DNA of 34,095 nucleotides from Phycisphaerae bacterium (GCA_030432255.1 JAUIHS010000036.1:1-34095), one strand, 5' to 3'; numbered from the stretch's first letter, positions 22,664-30,774 are shown. Notes: a model not told the origin generated them from the letters alone. Made by a program: numbers and translations.

Positions 22664-24155
22664 GGCGCACCTCAAGTCGCGGCAGTTCGACGCGGAAGCA
22701 CGAACCGGTCCCTGGTCCGTCGCTGGTTACGGTGATGTTCCCGCCATGATCACGGATGATTGCATGAACGATTGACAGTCCGAGGCCGGTTCCGGGTGCA
22801 CCGCTCCGTTGTGAATAGAAGGGCTCGAAGATGCGGGCCATTTCGTCGGCGGTCATGCCGCATCCATTGTCACGGATCTCGAACGTCGCCGTGCCATTGG
22901 AACCAGTCGTCGAGATCTCGATGCGGCCCGCGTCCGGAGTCGTGGACTCCAGCGCGTTGACCAGCAGGTTGAGCAGTACCTGCTTCAATTCCACATCTGA
23001 CACTGCAACCAGAAGCCTGCTGTTGTCGGGCAGGCAGGTGATTTCGCGCTGTCCTGCCATTCGCATGCCGCGAGCGACGTCGATGACCTCCCGGACGCAG
23101 GTGTGCAGATCCGAGTCTGCATCGGACTTGTCGGGGCGCTGTGCGAGGGAGAGCAGTTTCTCGACGATGGTCTTGCAGCGGAGGGATTCCTGCCTGATGA
23201 CTTCGAGGGCCTCGACGCTCTCAGTGGAGTCTGCCTGGGACTCCAGTTGGCGGAGCGTGAGTTCGGCATAGCCGAGGATGGCGCTGAGTGGGTTGTTGAT
23301 TTCGTGCGCGACGCCCGCCGCGAGGTAGCCGACGCTCGCCAGACGTTCGGCCTGCACGAGTTCGCGGCTGGTGGCATGAACACGTTGTTCGAGGGTGTCG
23401 TACATGGACTCGAGTTCCCGGACCATTCCGGTGAAGTCTTCGGTGAAGTCTTCGTAGGCACCACCCTTCCCGGTCTGCGGTTCGACGTGGGCTCTTTGCA
23501 GAGCGCTGCGGGCCCGATCCCGAAGCGTATTGATGGCGTGCTTGATGATCCGGTACTGCAGGAGTCCGCTGATGAGAGCCGCGATGGCCCCGAGCGTGCA
23601 GCCGGTGATGATGATGAATGTGCCGCGGGAGAGGACTTCGGAGGAGCCGTGCACTGCGGCAGCGACGGTGACATTGGCCTCTTCCGAGAGGCTGACGAGT
23701 TGGGCGTCGGACTCATCCAGTTGCCGAATGGTCGCCTGCAATTGATTCGGGGATTGAGACGCGGGCACATCGGCGCTGATGGCGTGCACTGCTTCCATGA
23801 CGCGGCGAGCCACGTCCAGTTCATGGGCGTGATGGGCATCATCGGCGCCTTCCTGCTCGTCCTGGGCGCTGACGAACGCAGCGAGATCCTGTTCCGCTTC
23901 GGCCAGTCGGGCGCTGACAGCGCTGACGTCAGGTGACTCGCGCAGCAGTTCGTGGCGGGCACGTGCGAGGCTGAGCCGCGCGTCCTCGATGACACGAACT
24001 TCGGCATACTCCTCGGCCACTGTCCGAGCATCATGCTGGATGGCCCGGAGGACGACTCCGCAGGTGGCGGTGACGGCGCACATGATGAGCACGAGGGCGC
24101 CACTGAACAACATGAGTCGTGTGCGGAGCGTCATGGGGGTCCAAAGTGGGGCCAT
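22656..24155 (-). CDS. Membrane sensor histidine kinase (NtrB/ZraS-like)
   Basis: This 499-residue protein has membrane spans at about 13-38 and 178-200 enclosing a mostly helical periplasmic sensor rich in Ala, Glu and His (including a DDAHHAHELD stretch). The dimerisation domain carries GVAHEINNPLSAI with phospho-acceptor His284. The ATPase domain has the N-box NLLVNALES, DNGCGMTADE and GAPGTGLGLSIVHAI. A coiled-coil linker (about 240-270) replaces a typical HAMP. ATG 24155 is used; ATG 24134 (MTLRTRLML) is an equally possible start. It begins 12 bases after the dockerin gene and overlaps its response regulator by eight bases. The signal is unknown; the extracellular loop could sense a secreted or envelope component. 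Confidence 0.85.
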   Translation of the reverse strand: MAPLWTPMTLRTRLMLFSGALVLIMCAVTATCGVVLRAIQHDARTVAEEYAEVRVIEDARLSLARARHELLRESPDVSAVSARLAEAEQDLAAFVSAQDEQEGADDAHHAHELDVARRVMEAVHAISADVPASQSPNQLQATIRQLDESDAQLVSLSEEANVTVAAAVHGSSEVLSRGTFIIITGCTLGAIAALISGLLQYRIIKHAINTLRDRARSALQRAHVEPQTGKGGAYEDFTEDFTGMVRELESMYDTLEQRVHATSRELVQAERLASVGYLAAGVAHEINNPLSAILGYAELTLRQLESQADSTESVEALEVIRQESLRCKTIVEKLLSLAQRPDKSDADSDLHTCVREVIDVARGMRMAGQREITCLPDNSRLLVAVSDVELKQVLLNLLVNALESTTPDAGRIEISTTGSNGTATFEIRDNGCGMTADEMARIFEPFYSQRSGAPGTGLGLSIVHAIIRDHGGNITVTSDGPGTGSCFRVELPRLEVRHG

Positions 24156-24167
24156 GATGGACGACGC

Positions 24168-25640
24168 TCAGTCACACGTCTCGCCCCAGTGCGCGAGCAG
24201 CAGGTTGAGGTCGGCGAAGTCCACGGCGTTGTCACTGTTCAGGTCTCCGTCTGATCGACTGGCGGGAGTCTGACTCCAATGGGCCAGCAGGGCGTTGAGG
24301 TCTGTGAAGTCCACGGCGCAGTCGCCGTCGACGTCGCCATCAGGGATCTCGATCACCGGTCGATCGGCGCTATCGACCTTTCCGTTCGCGTCGACATCAT
24401 AGAGAGAGAAGTCGGGTCCAGGATCGTTGAGCGTGTACACGCCGTCTGCTGTCTGGTCTGCATCGGAGGCGGAGCCGTCGAGGGCTGCGAGTGCTGCGTC
24501 GAAAGCGTCCCGGTCATACAGCTCGATGTGGCCGTTCCCATCAAAGTCCCCGGGCAGGTCGTTGAATCCGACATCTGTCCAGGCGTAGAGCGTCGTTTCG
24601 GGTGCTGTGTACGGGACGCCGAAGATGGCGATCATGCGCCAGTCTTCAGGGTCGAGATGATCGTAGGGGTTGTCGCCGTCCCATTCCTCGACGAGGTCTC
24701 CGCCGCAGCCGGGTGGCGGGAAGGAGGCGCCGATGATGATGTCATCCAGGGCCTCGACGATGCTCACGTGGTTGCTCACGTCAAGATCGATGGGCTGCGC
24801 GGGTGTCCCGGCGAGCTGCGCCGCGCCCTCCATGTTCAGCGGGAAGACGAGAGAGACGGTCGTCTGATCCAGTCCGGTGTCGTGATGAAACCGCAGATCC
24901 ACCCAGGGGTCGTAGTGGCCGAAGAAACTGCCACCGAATGCGGCACTTGCGCTTTCGAAGCCACCGGCCCTCTGGAAGAAACGACTCCGTACGATCCACG
25001 TCTCCCCGGGCGCGAAGATGCCATCTGTCACGTCGCTCTCTGACATGACGGTGATCGCGTGGCAGCCGCAAAGGGCGAGCGTGAACTCGGCGCCGGTAAC
25101 CTCAATGCGCGGTTCTGTGTTGTAGCTGGTGTCCACGTCGTCGCCGAGTCGGGCGCAACGATCGTCGTAGGGAGAGGAGGGGAGCGAACCGAAGCGCGCA
25201 GCGTTGGCCGTGTATCGCAGGCCCGCACCGGAGCATTCGCCGCCAGTACGTGCGTCGTGGTCCAGGTCCAGTTCGAGGTAGCCGTACACGGGGTGAGCAC
25301 CAAAGCGCAGGGGATCAAAGGGCTGTCCGCCGAGTCCGATCGGGCCGGGTGGGTTCAGTCGGCCTGCGAAGGTGATATCGATGCGGAAGAGATCGGCGTC
25401 CTCGTCGTCGACGATGTCGCCGGTCCACGGATCCACTGCGGGAGCGTCCGGCGCCCAGGGATAGACGGCGGCGGCGAGCAGGTCGGGGAGCATGGATGGA
25501 ACCGGACCATCAAGGCCGCTGTCCGTGCGACGGAGCGCGGCGTCACCCTCGGCATCGGTCATCATGAGCCCGTCTGATGCCGCGGCGGTTGAGACCACCA
25601 CACCCACCAGCGCACACATCCATGATCGCGCCCCAATCAT
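24168..25640 (-). CDS. Secreted dockerin protein encoded between two two-component pairs
   Basis: The 490-residue product begins MIGARSWMCALVGVVVSTAA, a signal peptide. The mature part has repeated Asp-rich segments (TDAEGDAALRRTDSG, YGYLELDLDHDARTGGECSG) and a beta-rich body with no recognised enzyme motifs. Before the dockerin there is an additional EF-hand-like region (LPGDFDGNGHIELYDRDAF, then YDVDANGKVDSADRP). Residues 434-490 hold dockerin repeats DVDGDCAVDFTDLNALL and DLNSDNAVDFADLNLLL, ending ETCD. Its leading Cys is displaced into the first calcium loop. The start overlaps the sigma-54 activator gene stop by four bases (ATGA), and the next kinase begins 12 bases downstream, so it is embedded in a regulatory operon. 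It could be a ligand or partner of one of the kinases. Confidence 0.85.
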   Translation of the reverse strand: MIGARSWMCALVGVVVSTAAASDGLMMTDAEGDAALRRTDSGLDGPVPSMLPDLLAAAVYPWAPDAPAVDPWTGDIVDDEDADLFRIDITFAGRLNPPGPIGLGGQPFDPLRFGAHPVYGYLELDLDHDARTGGECSGAGLRYTANAARFGSLPSSPYDDRCARLGDDVDTSYNTEPRIEVTGAEFTLALCGCHAITVMSESDVTDGIFAPGETWIVRSRFFQRAGGFESASAAFGGSFFGHYDPWVDLRFHHDTGLDQTTVSLVFPLNMEGAAQLAGTPAQPIDLDVSNHVSIVEALDDIIIGASFPPPGCGGDLVEEWDGDNPYDHLDPEDWRMIAIFGVPYTAPETTLYAWTDVGFNDLPGDFDGNGHIELYDRDAFDAALAALDGSASDADQTADGVYTLNDPGPDFSLYDVDANGKVDSADRPVIEIPDGDVDGDCAVDFTDLNALLAHWSQTPASRSDGDLNSDNAVDFADLNLLLAHWGETCD

Positions 25641-27055
25641 GAGACCACTCTCCTCTCGAAGGCGATTCCCAGGCGCTCGATTCTGTATCTGAGTGCACCG
25701 CGGTTCAGCCCGATGAGCCGCGCTGCGCTTGAGACGTTCCCATCGGTGTGTTCAAGAGCACGGATGATGAGTTGGCGCTCAAGGTCTTCCAGGGTGACGG
25801 GCCCCTGTTCGAAGTCGATACGGATGTCACCATCGGGATCGACGCATGGTGACAGTGACTCTCCGGACAATGCGAGATCGGCGGGCCTGATGGTGTTTCC
25901 TTCACACAGGAGCACGACGCGCTTCATGTGATTCAGCAGTTCGCGTACATTGCCGGGCCATGCGTGATCGTCGATCTGCTTGACCGAGGCGGAGCTGAGA
26001 TGCACACCGGGACGTCCGAAGCGGCGTCCGTAGCGGGACACGGCATGTTCGGCGAGAAGCCCGGCGTCGCCGTTTCGCTCGCGGAGCGCGGGGATCCGGA
26101 TCGTCAGGACGTTGAGCCGGTAGAACAGGTCCGATCTGAAGAGGCCCGAGCGGACGCGCTCGTCAAGGTCGGCGTTGGTCGCCGCGATGATGCGGGCCCG
26201 TACGCGTCGATCGGTCGTTCCGCCGACGCGCCTGAATGTTCCCCGTTCCACGACGACCAGCAGCTTGGCCTGCATTTCGGGTGACAACTCGCCGACCTCG
26301 TCGAGGAATATCGTGCCGCCCTCTGCGAGTTCAAACAGGCCGGCCTTGGAAGTCCTCGCGTCGGTGAAGGCGCCCTTTTCGTGACCGAAGAGTTCGTCCT
26401 CGATCAGGGTCGGGGCCAGCGCTGCGCAGTTCAGGTGGACGAGGGGAGCGCTCCGGCCATCCCTGCTCTCCGGGCAGTGGCTGTGAATGAACTCCGCGAC
26501 GAGCCCCTTTCCGACGCCCGTCTCACCCATGAGCAGGATGGTTGGCAGTTCGTGGTCGGCTTCGTCGACCGGGATGGGGAGGGCGGCGTATCGGCGCGCG
26601 AATGCCAGGGTCTCCAGCCAGGTGGAACTCTCTCCGATGGGGTCGGTCGTATTGGCCTGTTCGAGGCGCTGGTAGATCTCGAGGCGACGGCGTATGCCGC
26701 GAGACTCCATGGCGCGTTCGAGGATGAGGTCGAGGTCGGCGAGTCTGACGGGCTTCTGCAGGAAGTCATCTGCTCCGTTTCGCATGGCCTCGACGGCGAG
26801 GTCGATGGTTCCGTAGGCGGTCATCACGAGGATGACACCGCCGAAGCCGTCGGTCCTGAGTTCGCGCACGAGATCGAGGCCGGACTCTCCGACGAGGTGG
26901 ACGTCGCAGATGATGGCATCGACCGGTCGATGCTGGGCGAGTTCTCGGGCTTCGCGCACGGAGTCCGTTCCCACGGCTTCCTGATCATCCAGTTCAAGGC
27001 CGCCGACGAGGGAGTTGCGCAGGGTGGAGTCATCTTCGAGTACGACAATCAGCAC
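25637..27055 (-). CDS. NtrC-type sigma-54-dependent response regulator
   Basis: The 472-residue product has three domains. The receiver (about 1-118) has VLEDD, phospho-acceptor Asp51 in IICDVHLVG, Thr79 and Lys101 in FLQKPV. The AAA+ domain (about 140-375) has Walker A GETGVGKG (177-184), the sigma-54-contacting loop GAFTDA (228-233) in place of the usual GAFTGA, Walker B GGTIFLDEVGE (246-256) and the arginine-rich RSDLFYRLNVLTIRIPALRER. A Fis-type helix-turn-helix ends the protein (TDGNVSSAARLIGLNRGALR). It therefore activates sigma-54 RNA polymerase by ATP hydrolysis from upstream sites. It overlaps the upstream kinase by seven bases and the downstream dockerin gene by four. Candidate targets are the four -24/-12 promoters in this window. 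Confidence 0.9.
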   Translation of the reverse strand: MLIVVLEDDSTLRNSLVGGLELDDQEAVGTDSVREARELAQHRPVDAIICDVHLVGESGLDLVRELRTDGFGGVILVMTAYGTIDLAVEAMRNGADDFLQKPVRLADLDLILERAMESRGIRRRLEIYQRLEQANTTDPIGESSTWLETLAFARRYAALPIPVDEADHELPTILLMGETGVGKGLVAEFIHSHCPESRDGRSAPLVHLNCAALAPTLIEDELFGHEKGAFTDARTSKAGLFELAEGGTIFLDEVGELSPEMQAKLLVVVERGTFRRVGGTTDRRVRARIIAATNADLDERVRSGLFRSDLFYRLNVLTIRIPALRERNGDAGLLAEHAVSRYGRRFGRPGVHLSSASVKQIDDHAWPGNVRELLNHMKRVVLLCEGNTIRPADLALSGESLSPCVDPDGDIRIDFEQGPVTLEDLERQLIIRALEHTDGNVSSAARLIGLNRGALRYRIERLGIAFERRVVS

Positions 27056-28386
27056 GATTCGACTTTCGTTACGGATATGGGGAGGTGCAGCGTCATTGTG
27101 GTTCCCCGGCCCGAGTGCGACTCGACGTCAATTCGGCCGCCGTGCCGGCGAACCACGTCCAAGGCTACTGCAAGGCCGATGCCATTCCCATCCCTCTTTG
27201 TCGTGAAGTAGGGCTGGAAGATGCGGGCCTGAATGTCGGGCGGTATCCCCGGCCCCTGGTCGGAGACCGTGATGCTCCAGGCGTCCTCCCCCTGCGATCG
27301 CAGGGTGACGTGGATATCAGACCCGCGCGGTCCCACTTCTATGGCGTTGGTGAGGATTCCAACCAATGCCTGCTCCAACTGGCGCTCATCGATGACGACC
27401 TCTTCCGGGGCATCTCCCGCATCAGTCCTGATCTGCTGGTCTCGGGAGTCGACCAGGGGCTGCAAACTTTGCAGCACCTGTCCCAGCCAGTCCCGCGGCC
27501 GAACAGGTGCGGCTCGGACCTCACCGGGCGTGGTGACGCTGAGCAATTCGGTGAGCCAGATCTCGAAGCGGTCGACCGCCTCAATGATCTCCGTCTGCTG
27601 CTCCTCGATGGGCGCTTCGCGCGCTTGGCGGCGCAATGTGAGTTCCGCCATGCCGCGGATCCCTGCGAGTGGTGAGCGGATGTGGTGCACGAGTCGGCGT
27701 ACGAGTTCCCCCATGGCGGCGAGGCGCTCGCGTTCCACTGCTTCCGCCTGCATGCGATCGATGGTGCCCGCCATGTCATTCAGCTTGTTGCCAAGGATGG
27801 TCAGTTCTCCGGAGCCGGGGACATCGACACGGTGCGCCAGGTCACCGGTCGCAAATCTCTCGGTGGCTTCATGCAGGACGAGTACGGGCTTCACCAGCCA
27901 GCGTCGGACCAGCATGGCTGCGAGCAGCCATGTGAGCACGGAGACGCACAGCCCGATGATGAGGAGTGCGCGATAGGAGCGTGAGAGGGTCTTGCCGAAG
28001 CGCTGCTCGTGCACTGCGGACTGGTGGAGCGTCGCTTCTGTCCGACTGACGAGTGCGATGAGTGCATCCATGTCCGATTCCGAGGCGGATTGGTCGATGA
28101 CACGCTCGATGCGCTGCTGCATGTTGCGCATGGTGCCGGGACCGATCTGCTCTGCGACGAGTTCCGGCTCCAGCCTCGGCTTGATCCGGCGCAGACGATC
28201 GACGTCATTCAACGCCACTGCTTCACGCAGGTCTGCGAGTATGGCGAGGCTGCTGACGGTGGCCTCGTAGGGCCGAGTCAGTTCGAGCTCGAGTCGCCGA
28301 CCGAAGTGCAGCGCAGAAACCATGCAGAGGGTCATGGTCAGCGTAATCACCGTAAAAAGCAGGACGAAACGGGTTTGCAGGGACAT
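27049..28386 (-). CDS. Membrane sensor histidine kinase with HAMP domain, partner of the sigma-54 activator
   Basis: In this 445-residue protein, spans at about 7-28 and 139-160 enclose a helical periplasmic sensor. A HAMP domain follows (about 162-214), then the dimerisation helix with LVRRLVHHIRSPLAGIRG. The phospho-acceptor is His234; the acidic residue that normally follows (H-E or H-D) is a second His, and RNPL reads RSPL. The ATPase domain is complete (ILTNAIEV, DQGPGIPPD, YFTTKRDGNGIGLAVALDVV). It overlaps the sigma-54 activator gene by seven bases, so the two are almost certainly a cognate pair. It begins nine bases after the pseudopilin gene. Confidence 0.88.
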   Translation of the reverse strand: MSLQTRFVLLFTVITLTMTLCMVSALHFGRRLELELTRPYEATVSSLAILADLREAVALNDVDRLRRIKPRLEPELVAEQIGPGTMRNMQQRIERVIDQSASESDMDALIALVSRTEATLHQSAVHEQRFGKTLSRSYRALLIIGLCVSVLTWLLAAMLVRRWLVKPVLVLHEATERFATGDLAHRVDVPGSGELTILGNKLNDMAGTIDRMQAEAVERERLAAMGELVRRLVHHIRSPLAGIRGMAELTLRRQAREAPIEEQQTEIIEAVDRFEIWLTELLSVTTPGEVRAAPVRPRDWLGQVLQSLQPLVDSRDQQIRTDAGDAPEEVVIDERQLEQALVGILTNAIEVGPRGSDIHVTLRSQGEDAWSITVSDQGPGIPPDIQARIFQPYFTTKRDGNGIGLAVALDVVRRHGGRIDVESHSGRGTTMTLHLPISVTKVESC

Positions 28387-28395
28387 GGCGTCCGC

Positions 28396-29178
28396 CTATC
28401 GGGGCTGGTGATCCCAACGCCAGTCTGATTCCTCATCCGGCGTCGCCGAACTCTCGACGTGGCCGTCGACGAACCCTGCGTTGGCCTGTCCTCCATGACG
28501 CAGTCCGGGGAACCAGGCACGGTCATTCGCATAAGGACCGGCGCTGTCGAGAGAGGGCGCCACAAATGAGGCGACGCTTCCGTGCTCCGCGGCGGCTTCA
28601 CCGTCGACATCGATGACCAGCGGCACCATCAGCCGGGTGAGGATGCGCGATGTCATCTGAATCTCACGTGTGACGGGGCGTCCGAGAGCATCGCGCATCT
28701 CGGTCCGGAAGAGTCGGGCGTTGAATCCGTAGGAGACGTGCGCCGTCGGCGTGAGCGCACCGGCCCGGCAGGGTGTATCGCGTCGTACTTCGATCGGGCC
28801 GGCAACATCCGGGCAGCGCATGGTGCCCTGGTCGGGTGTGAGGTGCGCGGTGGCGACGTTGCCGTACGTCCAGAACTCGTCGATGGCGTACTGGCTCTCG
28901 ATGAACGTCTCCAGGCTGAATCGGTTGTCGCCGTACTGATGAGTGTCGCTGCCTCGATCGCCGTGCAGTTGGTCGTCGGCGAAAATGGCGAAGTCGAAAG
29001 TGAGCTGACGCAGGTTGGTCTGGCAACGGAAGGCGCGGGCCCGGCCACGGCTGAACTGCATGGCGGGGAGCAGCAGCCCGACGAGAAGCGCGACGATCGC
29101 CACGGTCACGAGCAGTTCCACCAGTGTGAAGGCTCGCGACCGGCATGGCTTGCGGTAGGTCGTGGGGCGATGCGGCAC
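28396..29178 (-). CDS. Type II secretion-like pseudopilin with H-X9-DG signature
   Basis: The 260-residue product starts at a GTG at 29178. A short basic leader is followed by the prepilin cleavage and methylation motif (SRAFTLVELLVTVAIVAL), in which Ala occupies the usual Gly position before Phe. A single hydrophobic helix follows, as in type II secretion pseudopilins. The C-terminal region has HGGQANAGFVDGHV, the H-X9-DG signature of the very large planctomycete pseudopilin family. It leads the operon, nine bases before a histidine kinase. The role may be surface pseudopilus assembly or substrate capture; in planctomycetes most members are uncharacterised. Confidence 0.85.
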   Translation of the reverse strand: MPHRPTTYRKPCRSRAFTLVELLVTVAIVALLVGLLLPAMQFSRGRARAFRCQTNLRQLTFDFAIFADDQLHGDRGSDTHQYGDNRFSLETFIESQYAIDEFWTYGNVATAHLTPDQGTMRCPDVAGPIEVRRDTPCRAGALTPTAHVSYGFNARLFRTEMRDALGRPVTREIQMTSRILTRLMVPLVIDVDGEAAAEHGSVASFVAPSLDSAGPYANDRAWFPGLRHGGQANAGFVDGHVESSATPDEESDWRWDHQPR

Positions 29179-29259
29179 GCCCCCAATGTACGCGCCTCAT
29201 TCTGGAGATCAAGGCCCAGAATTGTGCAGATTCAGCAGTTCGGCTGTGACCAGCCGGTC

Positions 29260-29273
29260 GGCTGACTTCAGCC
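29260..29273 (-). terminator. Small hairpin after the collapsed dockerin gene
   Basis: GGCTG-ACTT-CAGCC lies just beyond the stop at 29276 of the minus-strand remnant, next to further overlapping GGCTG/CAGCC inverted repeats (29242-29262). It could end transcription before the pseudopilin operon, but there is no T-run. Confidence 0.3.
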
Positions 29274-29275
29274 AG

Positions 29276-29484
29276 TCAGACGCAGTTGGTCGACCATGAC
29301 TGGAGTACTTCGTTGAGGTCTTCGAAGTCGACCTTCCCATTGCCGGTCACATCACCGGAGGTGCCGGACGGGACCAGGTCCTCCCAGTGACCAGGCACCA
29401 GGTTGAGGTCTTCGAAGTCGACGACCAATTGCAGGCGGATGCGAGGGTGGCGGCCGCGGCGATGATCATCTGTCCCTGTTTCAC
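29276..29484 (-). pseudogene. Collapsed dockerin gene: signal peptide fused out of frame to dockerin
   Basis: Read on the minus strand, a GTG at 29484 with GGGAG upstream starts a signal peptide (VKQGQMIIAAAATLASAC). Within a few codons, but in a different frame, comes a dockerin sequence (VVDFEDLNLV, then DVTGNGKVDFEDLNEVL) that runs to the stop with the usual terminal Cys (TNCV). The calcium loop of the first repeat is missing. The simplest reading is an internal deletion that removed the whole mature region and shifted the frame. The gene lies 23 bases downstream of an intact HAF-dockerin gene and would have been co-transcribed with it. Confidence 0.6.
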
Positions 29485-29507
29485 GGTATGGCTCCCAATC
29501 TTCTTCT

Positions 29508-30563
29508 TCAGGTGTTGCAGTCCGATCCCCACGCAGCGAGGACGATGTTGAGGTCGTTGAAGTCGACCGTTCCGCTTCCGTCGAGGTCTGCTGGTCCACC
29601 GACACTGCCCCATGCGGCGAGCACGGCGTTGAGGTCCTCGAAGGTCACGAGTCCATCCCCCGTCGCATCCCCCTCGCAGATCGGGATCGGATATCCGATG
29701 AAGCCGTGGTAGCGGTCCGCACTGTCCTTGTAGTAGCCGACGACCCGGCCGTCGTTGTTGATGTCACGAACGGTGGTTGCCACCGCGCCTGGTACGGCGA
29801 TGATGCGGTAGTCCTCCGGGTTGTACGGCGGTTCCAGGATGAAGCTCCCGCTTCCGTATGTGTTTGAATACACCGTGCCGACGATGGTTCCTGCATCGTT
29901 GATGCCATAGCCGGTGCAGATGCCGTCGGAGACGATGAAGTAGTCCCAGTCGGTCGTGGCGGGGTCATAGATGAACGTGTGTCGGCCGACGCCGGCGCCA
30001 CCCTGCTGCAGATAGTCCCCGACCACCACGCCCGCTTCGTTGATGCCGTAGGCGCGGCAGTAGGTTGAGCCACCGGGGCTCACCACGGGGGGATCGATGA
30101 CCCCGGAAGCGGAGCTGTAGGCTCTGAAGCCGCCGTTGGGACTCTGCATGTACCAGCCGGCGATGTCACTCGCCTCGTTGATGCCGTACGGGTGGTTCTC
30201 GTGGGCAGATGCGTGTTCAGGTGTCGGCGTCATGAGGCCGTCCTTGGCACGGTAGCCTCCCCATCCGCCGTTCCAGGGATACAGGATGCCGCAGACTTCG
30301 CGGTTGTTGCTGATGCCGTGCGCCGGGGACCAGAAGGCGAAGCTCAGCAGTTCATAATCCGATCCGTCGTAGATGAATCCCTTCAGACCCCCGAGCGCCG
30401 ACGTCGCACCGCACACGTCACCAACGTCGTTGAGGCCGTACAGGTAGGTGTTGCCGGTTGCGGCATAGTCGAGCGACTCGTATGTGTAGGCGGCGGGTTC
30501 CGCTGCGACACAGACGGCCGCGGTGCTGATGAGAGTCAGGAAGGCTGTTCTGATTGCCAGCAT
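29508..30563 (-). CDS. Secreted HAF-repeat protein with dockerin-like domain
   Basis: ATG 30563 follows AAGGAGATG and opens a signal peptide (MLAIRTAFLTLISTAAVCVA), giving 351 residues; the in-frame ATG at 30590 is less likely. The mature part consists of HAF-type repeats with a recurrent GIN-x-x-G-x-V-x-G core (YGLNDVGDVCG, YGINEASDIAG, YGINEAGVVVG, YGINDAGTIVG, DINNDGRVVG), predicting a beta-propeller. Residues 296-351 are dockerin repeats DATGDGLVTFEDLNAVL and DLDGSGTVDFNDLNIVL with flanking Cys. A near-perfect sigma-54 promoter lies about 50 bases upstream. It is divergent from the cytochrome operon. Confidence 0.87.
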   Translation of the reverse strand: MLAIRTAFLTLISTAAVCVAAEPAAYTYESLDYAATGNTYLYGLNDVGDVCGATSALGGLKGFIYDGSDYELLSFAFWSPAHGISNNREVCGILYPWNGGWGGYRAKDGLMTPTPEHASAHENHPYGINEASDIAGWYMQSPNGGFRAYSSASGVIDPPVVSPGGSTYCRAYGINEAGVVVGDYLQQGGAGVGRHTFIYDPATTDWDYFIVSDGICTGYGINDAGTIVGTVYSNTYGSGSFILEPPYNPEDYRIIAVPGAVATTVRDINNDGRVVGYYKDSADRYHGFIGYPIPICEGDATGDGLVTFEDLNAVLAAWGSVGGPADLDGSGTVDFNDLNIVLAAWGSDCNT

Positions 30564-30609
30564 GAAGCATCTCCTTGATCCGGTTGACATGGTCTCACCA
30601 GCGCCCGAT

Positions 30610-30626
30610 GTGCAACAGCCGTGCCA
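30610..30626 (-). promoter_or_regulatory. Sigma-54 (-24/-12) promoter of the leftward HAF-dockerin gene
   Basis: On the minus strand 30626-30610 reads TGGCACGGCTGTTGCAC. It matches the full consensus TGGCACG-N4-TTGCA and the strict GG-N10-GC spacing. The start point would be near 30600, about 37 bases before ATG 30563. This is the best of the four sites. Confidence 0.75.
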
Positions 30627-30658
30627 TGTCGAAGATCCCGCGCGGGTTCACGAATTCA

Positions 30659-30742
30659 GCGCAGCAACTCCGAGTCGTCGTGGCCCTCCTGAGCCACCGG
30701 TGGTTGATTAGGACCGATGCGCAGCAACGAGCGATGTTGCGC
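30659..30742. promoter_or_regulatory. Repeated GCGCAGCAAC elements between divergent sigma-54 promoters
   Basis: GCGCAGCAAC occurs at 30659-30668 and 30719-30728, 60 bases apart in the same orientation. The related inverted sequence GTTGCGC occurs at 30736-30742, so GCAAC-N7-GTTGC forms an inverted repeat at 30724-30740. A perfect palindrome CCACCGGTGG lies between at 30694-30703. These sit between the two outward-facing sigma-54 sites and are candidate shared activator sites. Confidence 0.35.
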
Positions 30743-30757
30743 ACTCCTTCGGCGGAG

Positions 30758-30774
30758 CGGCATGGGGATTGCAA
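30758..30774 (+). promoter_or_regulatory. Sigma-54-like promoter of the cytochrome/HAF-dockerin operon
   Basis: CGGCATGGGGATTGCAA has GG-N10-GC spacing and matches TGGCA-N6-TTGCA at nine of ten positions, the first T being C. The start point would be near 30784, about 42 bases before ATG 30826. It faces away from the sigma-54 site at 30610-30626. Confidence 0.6.
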
